Part shown: in pieces, positions 7,172 to 13,682 of the stretch
Position numbering within the stretch: position 1 is the stretch's first letter
How the letters are laid out: each line of letters opens with the position of its first letter
Origin: Halanaerobiales bacterium
Lineage (GTDB): Bacteria; Bacillota_F; Halanaerobiia; DY22613
Length of the DNA: 17,730 nucleotides
Direction of reading: 5' to 3'
NCBI GenBank assembly: GCA_023128035.1
Contig: JAGMES010000088.1
Span: 1 to 17,730 of the forward strand
The notes under the pieces: generated by a model
Databases searched by the model: none
Told to the model about the DNA's origin: nothing
The model's input: only the letters and a program-made list of their open reading frames with translations
Program-made: the position numbers and the translations under genes

Positions 7172-7312
7172 ATGGAATTAATGACAATCATGTTATATGG
7201 TTTTTTATTTCTCATAGGAATATGGACGCTTATTTTATTAGCTGGCTCCTCAACACAAAATTACTGTCGTTCCTTGAGAGAACCAATGGGAGATGATGAA
7301 GATGATAAGTAG
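7172..7312 (+). CDS. Single-span membrane microprotein (46 aa)
   Basis: ATG at 7172 to TAG at 7310-7312. Residues about 5-25 (TIMLYGFLFLIGIWTLILLA) form one hydrophobic helix, followed by a short polar tail that ends in the acidic run DDEDDK. No ribosome-binding site is obvious. The clear helix-plus-acidic-tail design supports it as a real gene, but at this size chance cannot be excluded. Confidence 0.45.
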   Translation: MELMTIMLYGFLFLIGIWTLILLAGSSTQNYCRSLREPMGDDEDDK

Positions 7313-7317
7313 ACGTT

Positions 7318-7419
7318 GTGGAATGGATTTTAAGGAACATTATTACTTCATCTTCATATTCTGTAAATTATACTTGTCCTCATTGTAGATGTGATAATTC
7401 TCCCAAATTAATTTTATAG
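7318..7419 (+). CDS. Possible zinc-binding microprotein or gene remnant (33 aa)
   Basis: A GTG at 7318 starts a frame ending at TAG 7417-7419. It encodes a short strand-rich segment and then YTCPHCRCDN, a CxxCxC knuckle like half a zinc ribbon. No SD and no second knuckle are present, so this may be a remnant of a larger ribbon protein rather than an active gene. Confidence 0.3.
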   Translation: MEWILRNIITSSSYSVNYTCPHCRCDNSPKLIL

Positions 7420-7425
7420 ATTAAA

Positions 7426-7548
7426 ATGATTGAAAAAGAATTTGAAGGGAAACCTTGGGATATAGCTGTCGAGAGTCATAGATACTTACTTGAATCATTA
7501 AGTGTTGAAAAGGAATATAAAATTATTGTTAAGATAGAAGAAATATAA
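7426..7548 (+). CDS. Possible microprotein (40 aa)
   Basis: ATG at 7426 to TAA at 7546-7548. The product begins MIEKEFEGKPWDIAVESHRY and ends in a lysine/glutamate-rich strand (YKIIVKIEEI). No ribosome-binding site is seen. Composition is coding-like and the gap to the next gene is short (24 nt), but support is limited. Confidence 0.4.
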   Translation: MIEKEFEGKPWDIAVESHRYLLESLSVEKEYKIIVKIEEI

Positions 7549-7572
7549 TCGAAAAAGATAGAAACTAAGAAA

Positions 7573-7779
7573 ATGAATTATCTTGAAATGGTTTTGATAT
7601 TGGAAAAAGAAGGCATAAAGTTTAAAAGAAGAAATTGGAATTCGAAATATATAAAATATTTTTATGGTGCAGGAAAATACATATTTGATACTAATAATAG
7701 ATTAGATGGTTGGTATATTTATTATCCAACACATGAGGATTACCATGCTGATAACTGGGAAATTGTAAATAAAATATAA
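7573..7779 (+). CDS. Tad2/DUF2829-like protein (possible anti-Thoeris)
   Basis: 68 aa. The layout matches small DUF2829 proteins: an N-terminal helix MNYLEMVLILEKEGIKFKRR corresponding to the family's 'LKEGKKVARKGWN' region, the conserved tryptophan W22 in RNWNSKYI, a strand-rich aromatic middle (GWYIYYPTHEDY), and the hallmark C-terminus HADNWEIV (58-65). DUF2829 includes phage Tad2, which sequesters the gcADPR signal made by Thoeris defence. The protein is shorter than typical Tad2 (about 90 aa), having a shorter loop between the aromatic strand and the end. The assignment is from pattern memory and needs a profile search. It lies just upstream of the primase gene. Confidence 0.55.
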   Translation: MNYLEMVLILEKEGIKFKRRNWNSKYIKYFYGAGKYIFDTNNRLDGWYIYYPTHEDYHADNWEIVNKI

Positions 7780-7783
7780 AAAC

Positions 7784-7792
7784 TATAAATAA
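7784..7792 (+). promoter_or_regulatory. TATA-like element before the primase gene
   Basis: TATAAATAA begins 20 nt before the ATG at 7804, with a further A/T-rich element (AATATAAAAA) just upstream at 7773-7782. No Shine-Dalgarno sequence is present before this ATG, which would fit a leaderless or very short leader. In AT-rich DNA such matches also arise by chance. Confidence 0.3.
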
Positions 7793-7803
7793 AAGAAAAT
7801 ACA

Positions 7804-8667
7804 ATGCGATACAATATTTTTTATTATATACCTAAAGGATTTTATAGGAGAACAGCAGGCTCAGATCACAAACAAATCCCAGTTTTTGACTCAAAAGAAA
7901 TAGAAAGTAAATTATATGAAAAAGATGAAGTATATGCTTCAGTATGTTTATTTAAAGGTGAAAAGACATTTCCTACGCACTTCTTCCTCGATTTTGATTG
8001 TGAGAAGGATTTAGCGAAACAAGAAACTGATAAACTAAAAGAATATTGTAAGAGAAATTTACTTTCCTATTCAATAGCTGAACCAAGGAGAGGTTATCAT
8101 TTTTATATTCATATTACACCGCTTGAAATGTCTGGTAATGTATTTTCTTTCCTTTCCGATTATATAATTTCAAATGCGGGTATAGAACATTATGACGATC
8201 AAGTAGATGGAGTCATAACAGGAATTGCAAGATTGCCAGGAAGTTATTACCCTAAACTAAAGCGAAGGGTGAGATTAATGGAACAAGAAATGTTTCCATT
8301 GAAAAATCCATTTCTTCTTCTTGATGATAATGTTAGGATTCCTGATTTTAAATTGGATAATAATGGCAATAATAATAATGGAGGGAGTTACCGTCCTTGT
8401 ATTGATTATTTTATTCAGGATTCTCACCCCTCACAATTTATTCGGTTTGCTTGGTGTGTCTTGAGGATAGCACAGAAAAAATCGGATAATGAGATAATGA
8501 AAGAAGCGAAATCGTATAATTGGAATGATTGGAATCCAGATTATACATCATATCAAATTAGACAAATTAGAAATAAAAATTATGTTGTTCCCACTTGTGG
8601 TTCAGTACGTAAAGTAGGATATTGTACGGCTGAACTATGCAAATGGCGAAAACACATAAGGAAATGA
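7804..8667 (+). CDS. Fused archaeo-eukaryotic primase: PriS-like catalytic part plus PriL-type Fe-S domain
   Basis: 287 aa. Catalytic AEP motifs: FLDFDCE with D63 and D65 (motif I), RRGYHFYIHI with H99 (motif II) and ARLPGSYYPK around R143 (motif III). A flexible Asn/Gly linker (NGNNNNGG, ~187-194) leads to a C-terminal domain beginning RPCIDYF. It contains C199, C265, C274 and C279 with the spacing and surroundings (arginine-rich helix around R214, PTCGS, GYCTAELC) of the PriL iron-sulphur domain. In cellular archaea PriS and PriL are separate subunits; here both functions would be in one short chain, as described for some plasmid primases such as that of Thermococcus pTN2. It likely makes primers for the polymerase encoded downstream. 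Confidence 0.85.
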   Translation: MRYNIFYYIPKGFYRRTAGSDHKQIPVFDSKEIESKLYEKDEVYASVCLFKGEKTFPTHFFLDFDCEKDLAKQETDKLKEYCKRNLLSYSIAEPRRGYHFYIHITPLEMSGNVFSFLSDYIISNAGIEHYDDQVDGVITGIARLPGSYYPKLKRRVRLMEQEMFPLKNPFLLLDDNVRIPDFKLDNNGNNNNGGSYRPCIDYFIQDSHPSQFIRFAWCVLRIAQKKSDNEIMKEAKSYNWNDWNPDYTSYQIRQIRNKNYVVPTCGSVRKVGYCTAELCKWRKHIRK

Positions 8668-8692
8668 AATAAGTAGAAGGAGGGGGGAAAAA

Positions 8693-8881
8693 ATGATATG
8701 GAAGGAGGTTGAGAGAATTTACGGTAAAGAAATGGCGGATAAAATGAAACATTCAAAATATTTACAGGGTATTACAATTGAATTTACAGAAGAGGGGGAA
8801 GCAGATATTCCCTTCTCAGACATTGATAATGCTTATAGAGATATAAAAAATAGACCTGTACCTTTAGGATGTTGGGATTAA
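8693..8881 (+). CDS. Hypothetical small protein
   Basis: 62 aa, unrecognised. An unusually strong ribosome-binding site, GGAGGGGGG (8679-8687), lies six nt before the ATG. N-terminal half is a charged helix (MIWKEVERIYGKEMADKMKH), then a strand-like segment with acidic residues, ending PVPLGCWD. The strong SD suggests high expression relative to its neighbours. Confidence 0.7.
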   Translation: MIWKEVERIYGKEMADKMKHSKYLQGITIEFTEEGEADIPFSDIDNAYRDIKNRPVPLGCWD

Positions 8882-8882
8882 G

Positions 8883-9008
8883 ATGAATGAACTAAAATGC
8901 AAGATATGTGATTGTGAAGATTTAATAATCCTCAAAATGGGATTAGCTTATTGCCCTGAATGTTATTCTCTTTGGTTACTTCCAAGCATCAAAGACAAAC
9001 AGAAATGA
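8883..9008 (+). CDS. Zinc-ribbon microprotein (41 aa)
   Basis: ATG at 8883, one base after the previous stop, to TGA at 9006-9008. The knuckles are C6-x2-C9 (plus C11) and C24-x2-C27 (AYCPECYSLW), giving a compact, complete zinc ribbon. The stop overlaps the next start in ATGA. Spacing and tight packing support a real gene despite the small size. Function unknown; nucleic-acid or protein binding is usual for such ribbons. Confidence 0.7.
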   Translation: MNELKCKICDCEDLIILKMGLAYCPECYSLWLLPSIKDKQK

Positions 9009-9226
9009 GAAAATTTATTGGAGTAGTTACTCGAACAATAAAGGTTATAAACAAATCCCAATTCCTTAAATTTTTTATATTAAATCAACTTCCTATTTAT
9101 GCATTTATTCTTTGGGTATTTATATTATTGGGATTAGATTATTGGATAGCTTATTTATTTGCTAATCAGGTATTTATAATTGTAATGTTTCCTATTATTA
9201 AACATAAAATATTTGATATAAAATGA
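9005..9226 (+). CDS. Small membrane protein
   Basis: 73 aa from the ATG at 9005, which overlaps the zinc-ribbon stop; an in-frame ATG at 8960 would add 15 residues inside the previous gene and is less likely. A basic N-terminus (RKFIGVVTRTIKVINKSQ) is followed by hydrophobic segments at about residues 23-45 and 47-65, with a basic end (KHKIFDIK). Unrecognised. Its stop overlaps the methyltransferase start (ATGA). Confidence 0.65.
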   Translation: MRKFIGVVTRTIKVINKSQFLKFFILNQLPIYAFILWVFILLGLDYWIAYLFANQVFIIVMFPIIKHKIFDIK

Positions 9227-10056
9227 AACGTAGATTTCCAGAGGATTTTACTAATAGGATTATCTGTGATAATTGTATTAAAGTAATGAGAGAAATCCCA
9301 GATAATTCCATTGATTTAATAATATCCAGTCCTCCCTATTATGCTTATAAAAATTATACTGATTTAAAAAGTGATTTAGAAAATCAGGAAAGTTATGAGG
9401 ATTATATTCTATTAATGAAAATTATATTTAAAGAGATGTTTAAAGTTCTTTCTGAGGATGGACGACTTTGTGTAATAATTGATGATAAACACACAAATTT
9501 AAAAACCGAAGGCGTTAATATTAATAGAGCTACTCACGCAAGATTTATATTGATGGGGGAAAAAGCTGGATTTGAATATAAGGATTTAGTGATATGGGCT
9601 AAGGCACGTGCAGGTCATGCATCCGGAGGAGCTAAATATATGTTGGGTAGTTTTCCAAATCCTCCAAACATACCATTCGTCAATTGGTTTGAATACATTT
9701 TAATTTTTAGGAAGCCTGGGGTTTCACGAGTTAAATATGTTAGTGAAGAACGAAAAGAAAGCAGTAAATTAGGAAAGGAAGAATTTAAATGGGCATCACG
9801 AAGCATTTGGGATGATATACCAGCAGAACGGAATCGAAAACATCCTGCACCATTTCCTGTTGAAATCCCTTATAGACTAATCAAACTATTTAGCTTTGTT
9901 GATGATATTGTTTTAGATCCTTTTGTGGGGTCCGGCACAACTTGTTTAGTGGCTAAACAATTAAATCGAAAGTATATCGGGATTGACATAAGCGAGAAGT
10001 ATTGTAAAATGAGTAAGGGAAAATTAAGCCAAACAATATTAGAAGGAATAAAATGA
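9223..10056 (+). CDS. Beta-class DNA methyltransferase (SPPY type, probable N4-cytosine)
   Basis: 277 aa. Motif IV is SSPPYYAYKNY (SPPY at 36-39), typical of N4-cytosine methyltransferases; motif I, DPFVGSGTT (232-240) followed by KYIGIDI, is canonical. The segment RKHPAPFPVEIPYRLI is the usual conserved run before motif I. All expected elements of a catalytically intact enzyme are present, in contrast to the variant motif I of the DPPF enzyme upstream. No cognate nuclease is nearby. The stop overlaps the start of a truncated cytosine-C5 methyltransferase. Probable role: protection of viral DNA from host restriction. Confidence 0.88.
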   Translation: MKRRFPEDFTNRIICDNCIKVMREIPDNSIDLIISSPPYYAYKNYTDLKSDLENQESYEDYILLMKIIFKEMFKVLSEDGRLCVIIDDKHTNLKTEGVNINRATHARFILMGEKAGFEYKDLVIWAKARAGHASGGAKYMLGSFPNPPNIPFVNWFEYILIFRKPGVSRVKYVSEERKESSKLGKEEFKWASRSIWDDIPAERNRKHPAPFPVEIPYRLIKLFSFVDDIVLDPFVGSGTTCLVAKQLNRKYIGIDISEKYCKMSKGKLSQTILEGIK

Positions 10057-10169
10057 AAGTTTTAGATTTATTTGCTGGTCTTGATGAATTCTCTCAAGCA
10101 TTTAAAGATAGGAATCACGATGTCACTACACTTGATAATAACTCAGAATTCAATCGCAATAGAATTTGA
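10053..10169 (+). pseudogene. N-terminal stub of a cytosine-C5 DNA methyltransferase
   Basis: ATG at 10053 (ATGA overlap) to TGA at 10167-10169, 38 aa: MKVLDLFAGLDEFSQAF, then KDRNHDVTTLDNN and SEFNRN. This reproduces motif I and II of phage-type C5 methyltransferases (MKVLDLFSGxGGxxxAFxxxGHxVxxxDxxxxFNP) but stops there. The catalytic PCQ/PPC, ENV and target-recognition parts are missing from all frames before the next gene at 10208. The glycine pair of motif I has become DE, consistent with decay. It is best read as a deletion remnant, although a functional SAM-binding microprotein cannot be excluded. Confidence 0.75.
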
Positions 10170-10207
10170 TATATCTTTAATTTAATACTGAAAGTAGGAG
10201 TTTAAAA

Positions 10208-10432
10208 ATGAAACATTATGGGGATTTTATAAGTTGTAATCAGATGACAGTTGGGGAACTTAAGAAGCGTCTTCTAAAATATACTGATGATACACGAATC
10301 TTTATGGAAGCTAGCAATGTGCATGGTTCTGGTGATACGATGTGGGCACAGAAATTACTTGACATTTATTCTTGTGATGATAATCTTAAGAAAGGAAAAG
10401 AAGCTTTAATGCTGGTTGGAAGTGTAAGATAA
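10208..10432 (+). CDS. MTVGEL-type small phage protein
   Basis: 74 aa. The segment QMTVGELKKRLLKYTDDTRIFMEA matches the common short motif 'TVGELIxxLxxYPDDTxV' of small phage and mobile-element proteins whose function is unknown. The start is preceded by GTAGGAG (10194-10200). The remainder is polar and ends LMLVGSVR. It marks the return to normal gene packing after the methyltransferase stub. Confidence 0.7.
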   Translation: MKHYGDFISCNQMTVGELKKRLLKYTDDTRIFMEASNVHGSGDTMWAQKLLDIYSCDDNLKKGKEALMLVGSVR

Positions 10433-10433
10433 G

Positions 10434-10568
10434 ATGATTGAAATTTATAAATGTAATAAATGTGGGTTTAAAGCTTTAGACATGGCATTCTATAAACCTG
10501 GTTCTGATATAGCAATTTGTCCGAAATGTAATTCTGATAATATTGAAATTGTAAGTAAAAAATATTAA
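10434..10568 (+). CDS. Zinc-ribbon microprotein (44 aa)
   Basis: ATG at 10434, one base after the previous stop, to TAA at 10566-10568. Knuckles C7-x2-C10 (YKCNKCGF) and C29-x2-C32 (AICPKCNSDN) form a standard rubredoxin-like zinc ribbon. The complete two-knuckle design and packing support it as a gene. Third clear CxxC...CxxC protein in the window; function unknown. Confidence 0.7.
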   Translation: MIEIYKCNKCGFKALDMAFYKPGSDIAICPKCNSDNIEIVSKKY

Positions 10569-10580
10569 TAGGAAAAACGA

Positions 10581-10973
10581 ATGAATATAAATGAAATAGA
10601 AATGATAGAATTCGAACTATATAAATACCCACTTCCAGACATTAAAAATATCAATTCTCTTGAGGTGCAAGCATTGCTTTGGTTTTTAAGGAATAAGTTT
10701 AATCAGAGATTTAAAATTAAATTAAATCCCAAAAGGGCAAAGCTTTCTATTTGTTATTTAGATAAGCATCAAATCGAGATAGCAAAGGATACTTATGAGA
10801 GTGCTCCTTTAATCCAATGGATTGTAATTGTTCACGAACTAATACATTTAACAGGTTTAAATCATGATTATAAAGGACATAAATTAGGTTACTATAGTGA
10901 TTGTGACAGAGATATTTATTCTCCTAAGAAAACATTAGAACTTGTAAAGGAGTATTATAAGGATGTGGTTTAA
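10581..10973 (+). CDS. Zinc metallopeptidase-like protein (HExxH)
   Basis: 130 aa. The centre contains VHELIHLTGLNHDYKGH (84-100): H85-E86-x2-H89 is the zinc-binding and catalytic motif, with H95 as a possible third ligand (HExxHxxGxxH, metzincin-like) and H100 following. The preceding helix-rich region and overall length resemble SprT/WLM-like or phage zincins, but I cannot choose a family. The N-terminus shows no signal peptide, so it is likely cytoplasmic. SprT-like proteases remove DNA-protein crosslinks, which would suit a replication region; this is inference. Confidence 0.65.
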   Translation: MNINEIEMIEFELYKYPLPDIKNINSLEVQALLWFLRNKFNQRFKIKLNPKRAKLSICYLDKHQIEIAKDTYESAPLIQWIVIVHELIHLTGLNHDYKGHKLGYYSDCDRDIYSPKKTLELVKEYYKDVV

Positions 10974-11447
10974 TTGGAAAATATAAGCAAGGAATTAATA
11001 AAGGAAATAATTCGTGATAGGATTATAGAATGTTGTAGTAGAATCTATGGATTTGCTGTGGTTCATCAAATTAAAAATGCAAATAGAGAAGTAGAAAGGA
11101 CTATTGAAGATGTAACAAATTTAATTTTAAATGCAATTGGGATAAAGGGAGAGACTAATCCCAAAATAAATAAATTAAACATAGGAGATATTATTTATGT
11201 TCCTTCCTTCTCACATATTACACATGGCAAAGATGACTTTTGTGGAGGAAAAGCACATGTATCTGGTATTAGAAAGGGAGTAAGTGTTGGAAATGTTACA
11301 TTATTTATAGAAATTATGGAAGACAAAGGAGAGTGGTACAATTTAGAATTTTTGTTATCGAAACAAAATAAGTTAAAAAAGAGATATGGAGATGAAATTG
11401 CAGAACATTGTCCTGATTATAGATCAGAATTTAATGGGGGGTATTAA
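10974..11447 (+). CDS. Hypothetical protein with SH3-like core
   Basis: 157 aa starting with TTG directly after the TAA of the previous gene; GGATGTGG (10961-10968) is a usable ribosome-binding site. Residues about 68-113 (IGDIIYVPSFSHITHGKDD, then CGGKAHVSGI) look like a small beta-barrel: a 'GDxVYVP...GGxAxVxxV' pattern seen in short phage proteins of unknown role. The N-terminal ~55 residues are helical with a C20-C21 pair. Not further assignable. Confidence 0.6.
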   Translation: MENISKELIKEIIRDRIIECCSRIYGFAVVHQIKNANREVERTIEDVTNLILNAIGIKGETNPKINKLNIGDIIYVPSFSHITHGKDDFCGGKAHVSGIRKGVSVGNVTLFIEIMEDKGEWYNLEFLLSKQNKLKKRYGDEIAEHCPDYRSEFNGGY

Positions 11448-11467
11448 AAATAGGGGGTAATTAGAAA

Positions 11468-12430
11468 ATGAAAAAGATTATAGGAATAAAATGTAAGGAT
11501 AAGTTTTTCATATCAGAGTTTAAACCAGATAGTTACAATAAATATATTTCACCGGTAGATTTAATAATTAATGGTGAAAAACAAAAACAATCATTTCACC
11601 CGGGGTGGTGTATTGTAAATAAAGAGCCGGAATCTCTCCAGAGATTAATAAAACAATCTAATATAAATCATAGATATGAACTTATAGATAAAACAATGGA
11701 ATCTAAAAAAATACCTTCTACAATAGAATATATAGACGGTGAATTGGTATGGAACACGAAATATGCAATATACCAATCTCTGTATAAATTAGTTTCAGAC
11801 AAACAACCTGATGTTTTAGAGGATATAGAATTTGAATACGAAACAATTATGGAAGTGAAGGAAATCAAGGAATACCAAGGATTTGCTTATGATATACAAA
11901 AAACTCAATGGGAAAAAGATGGTTTAAGAGAAGTAAAGGAAGGTGAAGTACAGCACCAATTAATAGATGAAATTATGTTTCCAGATATACTTTTACCATT
12001 AAGACCTTGTTCTTTAACATCAAAGCAATCTTTTGATGTAGTTCGACAATATGTAAAACAGCATATCAATTATGAAGTAGCTGTGATAACTTCCGATTTT
12101 AATTTTTGTTTTACAATCAAAAAGAAAATACCTTTATCCGAACCAGAAGAATACTCAATTAATGTAAATGAGAATTGGGTAGGAAGAAAAAGAAAACCTA
12201 AATATGAAACAAGATATAAAAGGTTTAGAGAAATCGAATGTTTTAATATGTCTCCAGAAGCATATGGGGATTATAAAGTGATAGAAGGATTTAGAGGAGG
12301 GGACCGAGAGGATTTAAAAAATAACATAGATGATTATTGCAAAAAACTTATAACATTTATTAACGAACCAGTTAAAGATTGTCCTCAGTGTAAAGGAAGA
12401 GGAGTAATATCAATAGAAACTTTTAACTAA
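11468..12430 (+). CDS. Large hypothetical protein with C-terminal zinc-knuckle motif
   Basis: 320 aa, no recognised enzyme motif. A first alpha/beta part (about 1-100) is followed by a charged middle and a region around residue 175-290 with basic stretches (NWVGRKRKPKYETRYKRFRE). The last residues are DCPQCKGRGVISIETFN: C305-x2-C308 with the CxxCxGxG style of DnaJ-like zinc motifs. The 189-aa gene at 13880 ends in a similar motif. Ribosome-binding site GGGGG is about 10 nt before the ATG. Function unknown. Confidence 0.7.
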   Translation: MKKIIGIKCKDKFFISEFKPDSYNKYISPVDLIINGEKQKQSFHPGWCIVNKEPESLQRLIKQSNINHRYELIDKTMESKKIPSTIEYIDGELVWNTKYAIYQSLYKLVSDKQPDVLEDIEFEYETIMEVKEIKEYQGFAYDIQKTQWEKDGLREVKEGEVQHQLIDEIMFPDILLPLRPCSLTSKQSFDVVRQYVKQHINYEVAVITSDFNFCFTIKKKIPLSEPEEYSINVNENWVGRKRKPKYETRYKRFREIECFNMSPEAYGDYKVIEGFRGGDREDLKNNIDDYCKKLITFINEPVKDCPQCKGRGVISIETFN

Positions 12431-12454
12431 ATCTTGTCATTAAGGAGGAAAATA

Positions 12455-12652
12455 ATGGAAGCTTTATTACGTGGAATGCCAATAATATTAATGGCTTACT
12501 GTTTGACACTAGTATTGATTGGATATGTAGTATCAGTATTAAAATTGATAGATGGTAAACATAAAAAATTAGGATGGTTAATGGGAATAGCTGGAATAAT
12601 TTGTGGGACTTTGGTATTGAGTTATTTTGTGGGTTTGTTATTAAATGATTAG
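12455..12652 (+). CDS. Small two-helix membrane protein
   Basis: 65 aa. The ATG at 12455 is chosen because AGGAGG (12443-12448) lies six nt before it; an in-frame TTG at 12434 would place that SD inside the gene. Hydrophobic helices span about residues 8-31 and 40-62, joined by a basic loop (KLIDGKHKKLG), so both ends are probably outside if the positive-inside rule holds. Unrecognised. Stop is TAG. Confidence 0.75.
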   Translation: MEALLRGMPIILMAYCLTLVLIGYVVSVLKLIDGKHKKLGWLMGIAGIICGTLVLSYFVGLLLND

Positions 12653-12667
12653 GGGAGAAGAAAAAGG

Positions 12668-12844
12668 ATGAAATTAACGGAAGAAAGAATTATGGAAAGA
12701 ATCAGCGAACTTCCAATAGATAAAATAGAGGAAGTGAAACAAATATTAAAAAAAATAAAGAAGTTGAAAAAAGAAGGGAAGGATGAATTTGATAATGATA
12801 TGTTGCAGAAAGTTTTTCAAGTAAAGGAAATATTGAAAATATGA
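12668..12844 (+). CDS. Small lysine/glutamate-rich helical protein (58 aa)
   Basis: ATG at 12668 to TGA at 12842-12844, preceded by a purine-rich ribosome-binding region (GGGGAGAAGAAAAAGG). The sequence is nearly all charged helix: EERIMERISELPIDKIEEV followed by a run of lysines and hydrophobics, likely a coiled coil. It lies between two well-supported genes, with the ATGA overlap to the next one arguing that it is translated. Function unknown. Confidence 0.6.
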   Translation: MKLTEERIMERISELPIDKIEEVKQILKKIKKLKKEGKDEFDNDMLQKVFQVKEILKI

Positions 12845-13158
12845 CAAAAATAAAATGTAAATATTCTGAACGAGGTAAGATCGGCTTCAGAGGTGTCGGT
12901 CCCAGAAGCTGGGGATATTGTGCCTATGACGGCGCTAAAGTGAGACTTGAACGATGCGAACAATGTAAATTTTATGATGGAGTAGCAGAGACAATGGGTT
13001 TAAAAGATTTATCTGAATTGACAAATAAAAAGGATGAACGATGGATACAAACTATTAAGGTGGATATAAAAGAAGCAGATAAATTAAAAGACGAACAAAT
13101 TGCATGGTTAAATGAGGAATTAAAAAACTTGAAAAAAGATAAAAGCAAGGGAAAGTAA
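12841..13158 (+). CDS. Cysteine-rich (zinc-binding) protein with coiled-coil tail
   Basis: 105 aa starting in an ATGA overlap. Four cysteines, C6, C27, C39 and C42 (KCKYSERG, WGYCAYDG, ERCEQCKFY), could bind one zinc. Residues 75-105 form a lysine/glutamate-rich coiled coil. The DNA encoding the N-terminal domain (12872-12961) is about 53% G+C by hand count, well above the surroundings, whereas the tail is AT-rich like its neighbours. This suggests a conserved or recently acquired zinc domain joined to local sequence. Not recognised as a named family. Confidence 0.7.
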   Translation: MTKIKCKYSERGKIGFRGVGPRSWGYCAYDGAKVRLERCEQCKFYDGVAETMGLKDLSELTNKKDERWIQTIKVDIKEADKLKDEQIAWLNEELKNLKKDKSKGK

Positions 13159-13178
13159 TTCTCGAAAATTATTGGAAG

Positions 13179-13682
13179 ATGAAAATAGTATTTGATTTGG
13201 ATGGTGTTTTGAGGGACTTAACCGGAACATTAGTTCGGGAATGTAATGTTCCCTATCCTCAAACTTGGTATTGGAGATATGACAGTAAAAAAATGCAAGA
13301 TTATATTAAAGGGGATTTCACTTTGTTATCAAGAGCATCACCCACTGAATATCTTGATGTTATTAAGAAGTATTTTAATACAATTGAAATATGGTCTAAT
13401 CAATTAAAAGATTGGATCGAACCTACTCATCAGTGGTTAGATAAATATATTCCTTCCTATGAGTTATACATTCTAAATTCAAAAGGGAAATATAAAAGAT
13501 TATCTTCAGAACCTAATACTATTTTAGTTGAAGATTATCCTAATTTTCCAAACTATGATAAAATCATTTTAATAGATAGATTATATAATAGAAAGACAGA
13601 AGCAATTTGGAAAATAAAATATCCGAGAGAACTTGATATGCTACTATGTTATTTAACAAGTCTTAATAGAAAGGAAAGATGA
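13179..13682 (+). CDS. HAD-superfamily phosphatase, 5'(3')-deoxyribonucleotidase-like
   Basis: 167 aa. Motif I is FDLDGVLRD with nucleophile D6 and general acid D8. S73 in IEIWSNQ is a good motif II, followed by the TxxWLxxY helix; K102 or K104 (NSKGKYKR) serves as motif III; and E118-D119 (ILVEDYPNFPNY) is motif IV. The ending IILIDRLYNR corresponds to the 'ILFDxPYN' strand of the NT5C family. These enzymes remove phosphate from (deoxy)nucleoside monophosphates and are common in phages, where they alter nucleotide pools. No cap domain of note. A GGAAG precedes the ATG. The stop overlaps the next start. Confidence 0.7.
   Translation: MKIVFDLDGVLRDLTGTLVRECNVPYPQTWYWRYDSKKMQDYIKGDFTLLSRASPTEYLDVIKKYFNTIEIWSNQLKDWIEPTHQWLDKYIPSYELYILNSKGKYKRLSSEPNTILVEDYPNFPNYDKIILIDRLYNRKTEAIWKIKYPRELDMLLCYLTSLNRKER

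Noticed and set aside
8364..8396. AAT-rich repeat in the primase gene as a microsatellite or replication iteron
   Set aside because: It is short, in frame and encodes a simple Asn/Gly linker between two recognisable domains.
8960..9004. Longer start for the membrane protein at 9005
   Set aside because: The ATG at 8960 lies deep inside the zinc-ribbon gene, whereas the ATG at 9005 makes a standard ATGA overlap with its stop.
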